A DNA stretch of 64,000 nt from Flavobacterium fragile (GTDB lineage Bacteria > Bacteroidota > Bacteroidia > Flavobacteriales > Flavobacteriaceae), in NCBI RefSeq assembly GCF_023634865.1, contig NZ_JAMLJN010000002.1, positions 372,001 to 436,000 on the forward strand. Reading direction: 5' to 3'. The notes beneath the pieces are model-generated. The model worked only from the letters and a program-made list of their open reading frames with translations, was not told the DNA's origin and made no database searches. Of this stretch, positions 26,447-35,774 are shown in pieces. The translations under genes and the position numbers were made by a program. Position 1 is the first letter of the stretch. Each line of letters opens with the position of its first letter.

Positions 26447-26797
26447 TTACGTTAAAGAGTTGTCTTTTTCGTTTGGAAACACTAAAGTTGGTTTGAATTT
26501 TTTTGCTTCTTCAAAGTCCATAATTCCGTACGAAATGATGATAATGATATCGCCGCGATGCACCTTTCTTGCTGCTGGTCCGTTAAGGGTTATTTCGCCT
26601 GTATTTCTTGGTCCTTTGATAGCATAAGTTTCTAATCGTTCACCATTGTTGATGTTAACGATTTGAACTTTTTCACCCTCAATAATGTTAGAAGCCTCCA
26701 TAAGAGCTTCATCGATAGTGATACTTCCAATGTAATTCAAATCGGCACCTGTTACGGTAACTCTATGAATTTTTGATTTTACTACTTGAATTTGCAT
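26447..26797 (-). CDS. panD: Aspartate 1-decarboxylase
   Basis: Makes beta-alanine from aspartate for pantothenate synthesis; 116 residues, synthesised as a proenzyme. The self-cleavage site is Gly24-Ser25 in [10 protein letters not shown], which generates the pyruvoyl group. Catalytic stretches [22 protein letters not shown] and [10 protein letters not shown] are intact. It lies directly after panC, whose product uses beta-alanine. Confidence 0.97.
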   Translation of the reverse strand: MQIQVVKSKIHRVTVTGADLNYIGSITIDEALMEASNIIEGEKVQIVNINNGERLETYAIKGPRNTGEITLNGPAARKVHRGDIIIIISYGIMDFEEAKKFKPTLVFPNEKDNSLT

Positions 26798-26810
26798 GTT
26801 GCAAAGGTAA

Positions 26811-27659
26811 TTAATTTAGTGAAATATTATCAATTAATCGAATATTCTCTATAAAAATTGCTATAAAACCTCGGTATTTTTTGTTGGCTTCTTTTTCAGA
26901 AATAGGCAAAAGTGTTATTTCATCTGCAATTTCAAAATATTCCAATTCAAATTCAGGATGTTTTTTGAATTCGTTTTCTACAAATTGTATGGTGTTTTCG
27001 ACTGAATTATTTTGAAAAAACGCTTTAGCGGTATTTAAGATTTGAAAAATAAGCGCTGCTTTTTCTTTAGCTGTAACAGACAATCTTTCGTTTCTTGAGC
27101 TCATAGCTAAACCATTAGTTTCGCGATGAATAGGGCAACCAATTACTTCTACAGGGATGTTGTACTTATTTACTAATTTCTTAACAATTTGTAATTGTTG
27201 GAAGTCTTTTTCTCCAAAATAAGCTTTATTGGGTTTTATGATTTCAAACAATCTTTTTACAATAGTTCCTACACCATCAAAATGCCCTGGACGGTGTTTG
27301 CCTTCCATTTGATTTTCTAGACCGTCATAATTAAAGTTTTCCGAAACGGTATTTCCTTCGTAAATATCGGCTACTTCAGGTGCGTAAACAATGATGTTGT
27401 CATTAAGTTCTTGCATAATTTGAACATCACGTTCTAGTGTTCGAGGATATTTGTCGAGGTCTTCCGCATTGTTAAATTGGGTAGGATTTACAAAAATACT
27501 CATTACGGTTACATCGTTTTCAGAAAGCGATTTTTTTAGTAACGAAAGGTGTCCATTGTGTAAAGCTCCCATTGTAGGAACAAACCCAATAGATTTATTT
27601 TGGTGGATTAAAGGGCTTAAAAAAGCGCTTAAATCAGACTTTTTGTTAAAAACGAGCAT
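26811..27659 (-). CDS. panC: Pantothenate synthetase
   Basis: Joins pantoate and beta-alanine with ATP to form pantothenate; 282 residues. The nucleotidylyl-transferase HIGH-like motif is HNGH (34-37) in [13 protein letters not shown]; the second motif is MSSRNERLS. The [15 protein letters not shown] segment is also conserved. First gene of the panC-panD-flippase-hydrolase-radA run. Confidence 0.97.
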   Translation of the reverse strand: MLVFNKKSDLSAFLSPLIHQNKSIGFVPTMGALHNGHLSLLKKSLSENDVTVMSIFVNPTQFNNAEDLDKYPRTLERDVQIMQELNDNIIVYAPEVADIYEGNTVSENFNYDGLENQMEGKHRPGHFDGVGTIVKRLFEIIKPNKAYFGEKDFQQLQIVKKLVNKYNIPVEVIGCPIHRETNGLAMSSRNERLSVTAKEKAALIFQILNTAKAFFQNNSVENTIQFVENEFKKHPEFELEYFEIADEITLLPISEKEANKKYRGFIAIFIENIRLIDNISLN

Positions 27660-27682
27660 TTATATCTTGATTAAATCAGGTG

Positions 27683-27690
27683 CAAACTTA
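27683..27690 (-). promoter_or_regulatory. Candidate -7 box for the panC operon
   Basis: TAAGTTTG on the minus strand, 23 bp upstream of the panC ATG; no clear -33 element. Confidence 0.4.
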
Positions 27691-27721
27691 CTATTTTAGT
27701 AGATAAATCCATAAAATTTTG

Positions 27722-27729
27722 TAATTTTG
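27722..27729 (+). promoter_or_regulatory. Candidate -7 box for the glycogen-synthase-like operon
   Basis: TAATTTTG followed by C, 37 bp upstream of the start codon. A -33 element is not evident. Confidence 0.45.
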
Positions 27730-27766
27730 CATGGTTTTTTAAACCAATAATTAACTTGAATACATT

Positions 27767-28573
27767 ATGGAAGACAAGAGGATATTATATGTATCATCTG
27801 AAGTGGTGCCTTATTTAGCTGAAAACGAAGTGTCGTTACAGTCGTATGAAATGCCGAAAATGATTAATGAATTAGGAGGTCAAATACGAATATTCATGCC
27901 TAGGTATGGTAATATTAACGAAAGGAGACACCAATTGCATGAAGTTATTCGTTTATCAGGAATGAATTTAGTGGTAAATGACATGGACATGCCTCTAATA
28001 ATTAAAGTTGCTTCTATTCCTAAAGAAAGAATCCAAGTTTATTTTATTGACAACGATGAATATTTTAAGAGAAAAGCTACGTTTACCGATGAAGATGGAG
28101 TTATGTATCCTGATAATGATGAACGTGCTATTTTCTTTGCAAAGGGTGTTGTAGAAACAGTAAAAAAATTAAATTGGGTTCCAGATGTAATTCATGTTCA
28201 TGGTTGGATGGCAGCAATGCTTCCTATTTACTTAAAGCATTACTACAAAGATGAGGGTATCTTTGCTGAAACAAAAATAGTTTCTTCGGTTTATGAACAA
28301 GGTTTTGAAGGAGAGTTGGATAAAGAATTCATCAATAAAGTAATGTTTGATAATATTAGTAAAGAAGCTGTTTCAGACTTAGAATCTCCAACTTATGAAA
28401 ATTTAATGAAGGTTTCTATAGCTCATTCTGACGCAGTGGTAGTGGGTTCAGAGGTGTTATCACCAACTTTAACAAAATTTATAGAAAGTTCAAACAAACC
28501 TTTTTTACCTTTCGCTCCTAAAGATACTATTAAAGAGGCTTATACTTCTTTTATTAAGAATCACTTACTTTAA
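27767..28573 (+). CDS. Glycogen/starch synthase-like protein, N-terminal (GT5) domain only
   Basis: 268 residues that align with only the first half of glycogen synthase: ILYVSSEVVPYLAENEV at the N-terminus, INELGGQIRIFMPRYG, DVIHVHGWMAAMLPIYLK. The second Rossmann domain with the glucosyl-donor site is missing, and the KxGGL donor-loop motif near residue 15-20 of GlgA is replaced (AENEVSLQS). Catalysis as a normal glycogen synthase is therefore doubtful. The stop is followed 16 bp later by an intact DUF4270 gene, so it is not an obvious frameshift. This short form beside panC is, as I recall, common in Flavobacteriaceae; role unknown. Confidence 0.75.
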   Translation: MEDKRILYVSSEVVPYLAENEVSLQSYEMPKMINELGGQIRIFMPRYGNINERRHQLHEVIRLSGMNLVVNDMDMPLIIKVASIPKERIQVYFIDNDEYFKRKATFTDEDGVMYPDNDERAIFFAKGVVETVKKLNWVPDVIHVHGWMAAMLPIYLKHYYKDEGIFAETKIVSSVYEQGFEGELDKEFINKVMFDNISKEAVSDLESPTYENLMKVSIAHSDAVVVGSEVLSPTLTKFIESSNKPFLPFAPKDTIKEAYTSFIKNHLL

Positions 28574-28589
28574 AAAGGGTTTTACCATT

Positions 28590-30290
28590 ATGAAAAAAAG
28601 TTTTTTAAAAATAGCTTCATTAGCATTTCTTTTTGTTTTATTAATTTCTTGTGATAAAGATTTTAATTCTATTGATTCTGATGTGATTGGAGATGATAAT
28701 ATAGATTTAAGTGTAAGAGAAGTTCAAAATCTTGTTGCTTTCACTCAAAAAACAGAGGCAGTTCAGTCTAATAATTTGCCAATTAATGCTTTAGGAATTT
28801 ATCATAATCCAAAGTTTGGTCTTACAAAAGCACATTTTGTATCTCAGGTAGAGTTAGGGAATGAGAATCCTTCATTTGGATACAATCCAGTAATTGATTC
28901 TGTTTATTTGTATGTTCCATATTTTGTTGATTCAAGATTTACTACTGAAACAAATGGGGAACGAATTTATTCGCTTGATTCTATTTATGGGGATCCAGAA
29001 ACAGGAAAATTTAGATTGAAAGTTGTAGAAAATGGATATTATATCAGGGATTTTGATCCTACTGATAATCTGCAAACCGCTCAAAAATATTACAGCGATG
29101 AAAAAAGTACGTTAATAGATCCTTTTAAAGGGTCAGAGTTGTTAAATGATAGTGACAATCCAGCTCAAAACAATCAGTTTTTCTTCAATAAAAAAGAGTT
29201 GTACATCTACAAAACAAATGGTTCGGGTCAGTATGTAGGTGCAGATGGACAGGTTTTAGCAGATCAAAATGATATTGCATTGCGCGTAATCAAAGAGAGA
29301 AAAGCCCCTGGAATTTGGTTAGATTTAAAAGAAAGTTTTTTTCAACAAAAAATTTTAAATGCAACAGCTTCAGGGAATTTATTTAATAATAATATTTTCA
29401 AAAATTACTTTAGAGGCCTTTTGTTTGAGGTTGAAGAGATCGCTCCAAATCAAGGAGCCTTAGCTATGTTGGATTTTTCTAAGGCTGAACTTAAAATTTT
29501 ATATAAATCATCTGCAGAACCTACTACAGAGAATCCAAATCCAGCAAGATCTAGAAAAGAATTTAGTTTAAAATTAGGATATAGCGCCTCAACTTCGCTT
29601 AGAAATAATACAATTAACTTATTAGAGCATACTATTTCCCCAGCTTATCAAGCAGGAATTGATGCAGCAGGAACTGAAAGACTTTTTATTAAAGGAGGAA
29701 GTAATGGCTCTGTAGCATATATCGATTTATTTGGTAATGGAGAATTAGAAACATTACGAAATGAAGTGGCTACTCAAAATTGGTTAATTAATGATGCAAA
29801 GTTATCTTTTTATGTTGATCAATCAGATCCTAATGGGATGTCAAATGTTCCTGCTGCAATTGAGCCGAAAAGAATTTACATTTATGATGCAACTAATAAT
29901 ATAGTTTTATTAGATTATACTTTTGATGCTTCAACTGCAACAAAAATTAAGAACAATAAGCTTGTTTTTGGAGGGATTTTGGAAACCGAAACCACTGGTG
30001 ATAAAAAAGGGATAAAGTATACTGTTAGATTAACTGAACATATTAAAAGAATTCTTAAAGTTGATAGCGATGGTAATTATGCTGATAACGTAAGATTAGG
30101 AATTTCTATAACAGAATTTATCAACATTTCGTCAAGTACTACTTATATAAATAGACTAACGAATCAACAAGGTCAGTTGCCTCTGGCTTCAGTTATAAAT
30201 CCATTGGGAACAATTTTATATAGCAATCATCCTAATGTCCCAAATGATAAAAAATTGAAATTAAAAATTTATTATACTAAGCCAAATTAA
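28590..30290 (+). CDS. DUF4270 family lipoprotein
   Basis: 566 residues with a lipoprotein signal peptide (lipobox LLISC, Cys21). The mature protein is rich in beta strands and matches the DUF4270 family (starting SDVIGDDNIDLSVREVQNLVAFTQKTEAVQSNNLPINALGIYHNPKFG in separate conserved blocks), typical of Bacteroidetes and presumed to be exported to the outer membrane or surface. Function unknown. It lies between the GT5-only protein and glmS in one apparent operon; glmS starts 4 bp after its stop. Confidence 0.85.
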   Translation: MKKSFLKIASLAFLFVLLISCDKDFNSIDSDVIGDDNIDLSVREVQNLVAFTQKTEAVQSNNLPINALGIYHNPKFGLTKAHFVSQVELGNENPSFGYNPVIDSVYLYVPYFVDSRFTTETNGERIYSLDSIYGDPETGKFRLKVVENGYYIRDFDPTDNLQTAQKYYSDEKSTLIDPFKGSELLNDSDNPAQNNQFFFNKKELYIYKTNGSGQYVGADGQVLADQNDIALRVIKERKAPGIWLDLKESFFQQKILNATASGNLFNNNIFKNYFRGLLFEVEEIAPNQGALAMLDFSKAELKILYKSSAEPTTENPNPARSRKEFSLKLGYSASTSLRNNTINLLEHTISPAYQAGIDAAGTERLFIKGGSNGSVAYIDLFGNGELETLRNEVATQNWLINDAKLSFYVDQSDPNGMSNVPAAIEPKRIYIYDATNNIVLLDYTFDASTATKIKNNKLVFGGILETETTGDKKGIKYTVRLTEHIKRILKVDSDGNYADNVRLGISITEFINISSSTTYINRLTNQQGQLPLASVINPLGTILYSNHPNVPNDKKLKLKIYYTKPN

Positions 30291-30294
30291 GTTT

Positions 30295-32142
30295 ATGTGT
30301 GGAATTGTAGGTTATATAGGTCATAGAGATGCCTATCCAGTAATTATTAAAGGTTTACATCGTTTAGAGTATAGAGGTTATGATAGTGCTGGTGTTGTTT
30401 TGTATGATGGTAATGGTTTAAAGCTATCTAAAACAAAAGGAAAAGTATCTGATTTAGAAAATAAAGCTGAACATGATAAAAATACAGTTGGAAAAGTAGG
30501 AATGGGTCATACTCGTTGGGCAACTCATGGAGTTCCTAATGATGTTAATTCACATCCTCATTTTTCAAATTCAGGAAAATTAGTTATCGTTCACAATGGT
30601 ATCATCGAAAATTATGAGCCATTAAAAAAAGAACTAATTAAAAGGGGTTATACTTTTCAGTCAGATACCGACACTGAGGTGTTGGTAAATCTTATTGAAG
30701 AAGTTAAGAAAAAAGAAAACTGCAAATTAGGAAAAGCTGTTCAGGTGGCTTTAAATCAAGTAGTAGGAGCTTATGCTATTGCGGTAATTGATTTAGAAAA
30801 ACCAGATGAAATTATTGCTGCACGTTTGGGTAGTCCGTTGGCTATAGGTATTGGTGATGATGAGTTTTTTATAGCTTCCGATGCCACCCCTTTTATTGAG
30901 TATACTTCAAATGCTATTTATTTAGAAGATGAAGAAATGGCGATTGTACGATTACATAAGCCTTTAAAAGTTAGAAAAATCAAAGATGACTCTTTGGTTG
31001 ACCCTTACATTCAAGAGCTTCAGTTAAACTTGGAGCAGATTGAAAAAGGAGGATATGATCATTTTATGATGAAAGAAATCTATGAGCAACCAAGTGTAAT
31101 TAAAGATACTTACAGAGGAAGACTTTTAGCTAACAAAGGAATTATACAAATGTCAGGTGTTGAAGATAATTTGGAAAAATTCTTAAATGCTAAAAGAATT
31201 TTAATTGTTGCTTGTGGAACGTCATGGCATGCTGGATTAGTTGCAGAATATATTATTGAAGAGTTTTCTAGAATTCCTGTTGAGGTAGAATATGCTTCAG
31301 AATTCCGCTATAGAAACCCAATTATTAATAAAGATGATGTTGTTATTGCTATTTCCCAATCAGGAGAAACAGCTGATACATTAGCAGCTATTAAATTAGC
31401 TAAAGAAAACGGCGCTTTTGTATTTGGAGTTTGTAATGTAGTAGGTTCTTCAATTTCTCGTGAAACACACGCAGGAGCTTACACACATGCTGGGCCTGAA
31501 ATTGGTGTGGCTTCAACAAAAGCATTTACAACGCAAATTACAATTCTTACTTTAATTGCTCTTCGTTTAGCAAAAGCAAAAGGAACTATGAATAATTCTG
31601 ATTATCAACGCTATTTATTAGAATTGGAATTGATTCCTGAAAAAGTGAAAGAGGCTTTGGCTTCAAACGATGTTGCTAAACAAATAGCTGAAATCTATAA
31701 AGATGCTACTAACTGTTTGTACTTGGGTAGAGGATATAATTTTCCTGTGGCTTTAGAGGGAGCTTTAAAATTAAAGGAAATATCGTATATTCATGCTGAA
31801 GGATATCCTGCGGCAGAGATGAAACACGGCCCTATTGCTTTAATTGATGAGCAAATGCCAGTTATTGTAATTGCTCCTAACAAAGGACATTACGATAAAG
31901 TAGTAAGTAATATTCAAGAAATAAAATCGAGAAGCGGAAAAATTATAGCAGTAGTAACTAAAGGCGATACTCAAGTGAAAGCTTTGGCTGACCACGTAAT
32001 TGAAATCCCTGAAACTAACGAGCCGTTTACACCTTTGTTAACAACAATTCCATTGCAATTATTATCGTATCATATTGCAGTTCTAAGAGGTTGCAATGTT
32101 GATCAGCCAAGGAATTTAGCAAAATCGGTTACAGTAGAATAA
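30295..32142 (+). CDS. glmS: Glutamine--fructose-6-phosphate aminotransferase (isomerising)
   Basis: First step of amino-sugar synthesis for peptidoglycan and lipopolysaccharide: makes glucosamine-6-phosphate. 615 residues. The N-terminal nucleophile is the Cys after the initiator Met (MCGIVGYIG); the glutaminase domain continues with GHTRWATHG and HNGIIENY. Two SIS domains follow (ACGTSWHAG, ISQSGETADTLAA, GVASTKAFTTQ, GRGYNFPVALEGALKLKE), with the expected C-terminus NLAKSVTVE. No ribozyme leader is present; it is in an operon behind DUF4270. A terminator follows. Confidence 0.98.
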   Translation: MCGIVGYIGHRDAYPVIIKGLHRLEYRGYDSAGVVLYDGNGLKLSKTKGKVSDLENKAEHDKNTVGKVGMGHTRWATHGVPNDVNSHPHFSNSGKLVIVHNGIIENYEPLKKELIKRGYTFQSDTDTEVLVNLIEEVKKKENCKLGKAVQVALNQVVGAYAIAVIDLEKPDEIIAARLGSPLAIGIGDDEFFIASDATPFIEYTSNAIYLEDEEMAIVRLHKPLKVRKIKDDSLVDPYIQELQLNLEQIEKGGYDHFMMKEIYEQPSVIKDTYRGRLLANKGIIQMSGVEDNLEKFLNAKRILIVACGTSWHAGLVAEYIIEEFSRIPVEVEYASEFRYRNPIINKDDVVIAISQSGETADTLAAIKLAKENGAFVFGVCNVVGSSISRETHAGAYTHAGPEIGVASTKAFTTQITILTLIALRLAKAKGTMNNSDYQRYLLELELIPEKVKEALASNDVAKQIAEIYKDATNCLYLGRGYNFPVALEGALKLKEISYIHAEGYPAAEMKHGPIALIDEQMPVIVIAPNKGHYDKVVSNIQEIKSRSGKIIAVVTKGDTQVKALADHVIEIPETNEPFTPLLTTIPLQLLSYHIAVLRGCNVDQPRNLAKSVTVE

Positions 32143-32148
32143 ATTTTT

Positions 32149-32178
32149 AAAAGCGAAATCGAAAGATTTCGCTTTTTT
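32149..32178 (+). terminator. Terminator after glmS
   Basis: Stem AAAAGCGAAATC / GATTTCGCTTTT closed by a GAAA tetraloop, followed by T residues. Confidence 0.85.
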
Positions 32179-32201
32179 ATTATAAAAATTCAAAAAATTA
32201 A

Positions 32202-32233
32202 TTGCAAAATTGTTTTAGAAAAAACTATCTTTG
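32202..32233 (+). promoter_or_regulatory. Promoter of atpD-atpC
   Basis: TTG at 32202-32204, a 21-bp spacer and TATCTTTG at 32226-32233 followed by C: one of the best Bacteroidetes consensus matches in the window. The leader to atpD would be about 55 nt. Confidence 0.75.
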
Positions 32234-32290
32234 CACTCGGAAAAATATATCTTTTTTTCAACATTAATTAGCTATTAAATAAATACATAA

Positions 32291-33805
<1,515 letters not shown>

Positions 33806-33841
33806 TAACAAGTAGTCAGTTATGAGTAGCAGTTAACAGTA

Positions 33842-33867
33842 ACTGAGACTGAAAACTGAGACTGAAA
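33842..33867 (+). repeat. 13-bp tandem repeat in the atpD-atpC gap
   Basis: Exact two-copy tandem of ACTGAGACTGAAA (33842-33854, 33855-33867), preceded by looser CAGTTA/CAGTAA copies from about 33816. It fills the 72-bp gap between the two co-transcribed genes. Confidence 0.85.
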
Positions 33868-33877
33868 ACTTAAAAAA

Positions 33878-34159
33878 ATGATTTTAGAAATAGTATCACC
33901 AGAAGCTACATTGTTCAAAGGAGAAGTTACTTCGGTTTCAGTTCCCGGAGTTAACGGTGAGTTTCAAATGCTAAATAATCACGCTCCAATTGTTTCTTTG
34001 TTAGCAAAAGGAAATGTGAAAATCAACGCTCAAAATATAAAAATTGAAAAAGAATTTGTTTCTAAATTCAATAAAGTTAATGAGCAAACGTATTGGTTGC
34101 CTATTAATTCAGGTACCATCGAAATGAATGAAAACAAAATTATTGTTTTAGCTGACTAA
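33878..34159 (+). CDS. atpC: ATP synthase F1 subunit epsilon
   Basis: 93 residues, only the N-terminal beta-sandwich domain of epsilon (ILEIVSPEATLFKGEVTSVSVPGVNGEFQMLNNHAPIVS in its conserved blocks). The C-terminal helical hairpin, which inhibits ATP hydrolysis in many bacteria, is missing; short epsilon subunits are common in Bacteroidetes. Follows atpD by 72 bp. Confidence 0.93.
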   Translation: MILEIVSPEATLFKGEVTSVSVPGVNGEFQMLNNHAPIVSLLAKGNVKINAQNIKIEKEFVSKFNKVNEQTYWLPINSGTIEMNENKIIVLAD

Positions 34160-34180
34160 CACAATAAAATGTATAGTAAA

Positions 34181-34207
34181 AAAAGTCCTACAATTTGTAG
34201 GACTTTT
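34181..34207. terminator. Bidirectional terminator between atpC and the MocR-type gene
   Basis: Stem AGTCCTACA / TGTAGGACT with A-run and T-run flanks, placed between two convergent genes. Confidence 0.85.
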
Positions 34208-35701
34208 TTATTTTATAGTATTATAAGCCTGCTTTAATCTGCTAACTATAATTTCAATTTCTTCTTCATTTAAATGTCCAAATCCAAAACGAATGGCACA
34301 CGTGTTTTTATCTTGATAAAGTAAGGTTTTAGGTAGAAAAACATCTAACATCGATACATGTTCGGCAAGTTGAACCAATGATATGGAAGGTTGAAATTCA
34401 ATCCAAATGGCTAATCCTCCAGAGGGCTTTTTGATTTGAATACTTTCATTAAAGTAACGTTTGAAACAATCAAAAGTGTAATCACGTCTTCTTTTGTAAA
34501 TAACTATATTCTTTTTGAGTAAACGATAAATTTCGCCTTCATAAATTAATTCCGAAAGCAATTGTTCTTGAATTAAATCACCTTGCTTGTCTAGAATTTG
34601 GAGATAGTTTTTAGCTTCCGAAATCACATTTTCAGGAGCCACAACAAATCCAGTTTGAAAACTCGGAAATAAGGATTGTCCAAGCTTTCCAAGATAGATC
34701 ACCATTCCATTTCCATCTGAACTTGCCATGGGCAACATAGCGGAACCGTCGAGTTGAAAATCATAATCAAAATCGTCTTCAATTATGGCAAATTGGTATT
34801 TCTTGGCAAGCTGTAAAAGGTGTAATCTTCGTTCGGCAGACAAAGTATTTGTTGTAGGATAATCTCGATTAGAACAAACATAAACACATCGAATTTTGCC
34901 TTTTGTAAAATGTTTTTCAATGTAATTGATATCTAAACCATTCTCATCAAAGGGAATCGTTTTGATATCGGCACCGACTTCCTGAAAAATCATATTAGCA
35001 TTGTAATTACTAAGATTTCCAACCAAAACCACATCTTTTCTTTTAATTAACAGACGGGAAATCACATACAAACTCATTTCAGTACTTCGAGTACTTAACA
35101 GGTTATTTGGTTTGATATGAAACCCTCTAGTGGAATTAAGAAAATTACACAATTGTTTTTCGAAATTAGAAAATTCCTTTTTTGTATTAGACTTCCATTT
35201 CGAAATTAGCGATTTTCTTTTCATTGAAGCACTATACCATTTTGAAAACTCGTGAACGTTATGTAATCTTAAATCGGGATGACCATCGTTTAAAATATAT
35301 TTAGCTTTTGAAGTTTCTTCTGTAGGAGAGAGATGAAATGAATTGTTAAAAGGGAATCCTGTAGCTTTTGGGTAACTATAAGCATCTTTGATTTGATTTG
35401 ATAAGGCTTTTATTTTAGCCGTTTTTGATTTAGGAAACAAGATAAAAGTGCCTTTATTAGGAATGACCTCAACCCAACCTTGTGCTGCTAATTCATCGTA
35501 AACTGCAGCGGCTGTATTTCTGTGAATATTGAGTAATTGGCTCAAAATTCGTGTTCCAGGCAAAGCAGTTCCTTCTTTTAGATACCTTCGTTGAATAGCA
35601 TTTATAATTTGTTGCGAAATTTGAATATACACAGAAGTAGTACTTTTTTTATCAAAGTAAATAAGTTCTTTTAACAAGGAATTAACCGGACTATCTTTCA
35701 T
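34208..35701 (-). CDS. MocR-type (GntR HTH plus aminotransferase-like) transcriptional regulator, PLP lysine missing
   Basis: 497 residues: an N-terminal GntR winged helix (about 15-85; LPGTRILSQLLNIHRNTAAAVYDELAAQGWV) joined to a class I aminotransferase-like domain (about 130-495). The Asp pair in AIIEDDFDYDF (309-310) is kept, but where MocR proteins have YxGTFSKxLxP the sequence is YLGKLGQSLFP, so the lysine that normally binds PLP is Gln342; a lysine three residues earlier (Lys339) might or might not substitute. The following arginine is also Gln. It diverges from a TonB-dependent receptor across a 73-bp gap with a palindromic site, and probably controls itself and that receptor. Effector unknown. 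Confidence 0.85.
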   Translation of the reverse strand: MKDSPVNSLLKELIYFDKKSTTSVYIQISQQIINAIQRRYLKEGTALPGTRILSQLLNIHRNTAAAVYDELAAQGWVEVIPNKGTFILFPKSKTAKIKALSNQIKDAYSYPKATGFPFNNSFHLSPTEETSKAKYILNDGHPDLRLHNVHEFSKWYSASMKRKSLISKWKSNTKKEFSNFEKQLCNFLNSTRGFHIKPNNLLSTRSTEMSLYVISRLLIKRKDVVLVGNLSNYNANMIFQEVGADIKTIPFDENGLDINYIEKHFTKGKIRCVYVCSNRDYPTTNTLSAERRLHLLQLAKKYQFAIIEDDFDYDFQLDGSAMLPMASSDGNGMVIYLGKLGQSLFPSFQTGFVVAPENVISEAKNYLQILDKQGDLIQEQLLSELIYEGEIYRLLKKNIVIYKRRRDYTFDCFKRYFNESIQIKKPSGGLAIWIEFQPSISLVQLAEHVSMLDVFLPKTLLYQDKNTCAIRFGFGHLNEEEIEIIVSRLKQAYNTIK

Positions 35702-35709
35702 TTTAAAAG

Positions 35710-35729
35710 CGGACTATTTATATGGTCCG
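35710..35729. promoter_or_regulatory. Palindromic operator candidate for the MocR-type regulator
   Basis: Imperfect palindrome CGGACTAT, 4-bp spacer, ATGGTCCG, with one mismatch per arm. The GGACyAT/ATrGTCC half-sites resemble those known for MocR/PdxR-family regulators. It lies 9 bp upstream of the regulator's start codon and 45 bp upstream of the TonB receptor start, over the likely -33 zone of the latter. Another -7-like box for the regulator (TATGTTTG, minus strand) is at 35755-35762. Confidence 0.6.
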
Positions 35730-35774
35730 GAAAGTTACGAATTTTGCAATGTTTCAAACATAAAATATTTTTAT

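Noticed and set aside
35702..35774. Cobalamin or other riboswitch before the BtuB-like TonB receptor
   Set aside because: The divergent gap is only 73 bp and holds a palindrome and promoter-like boxes; too short for a cobalamin riboswitch.
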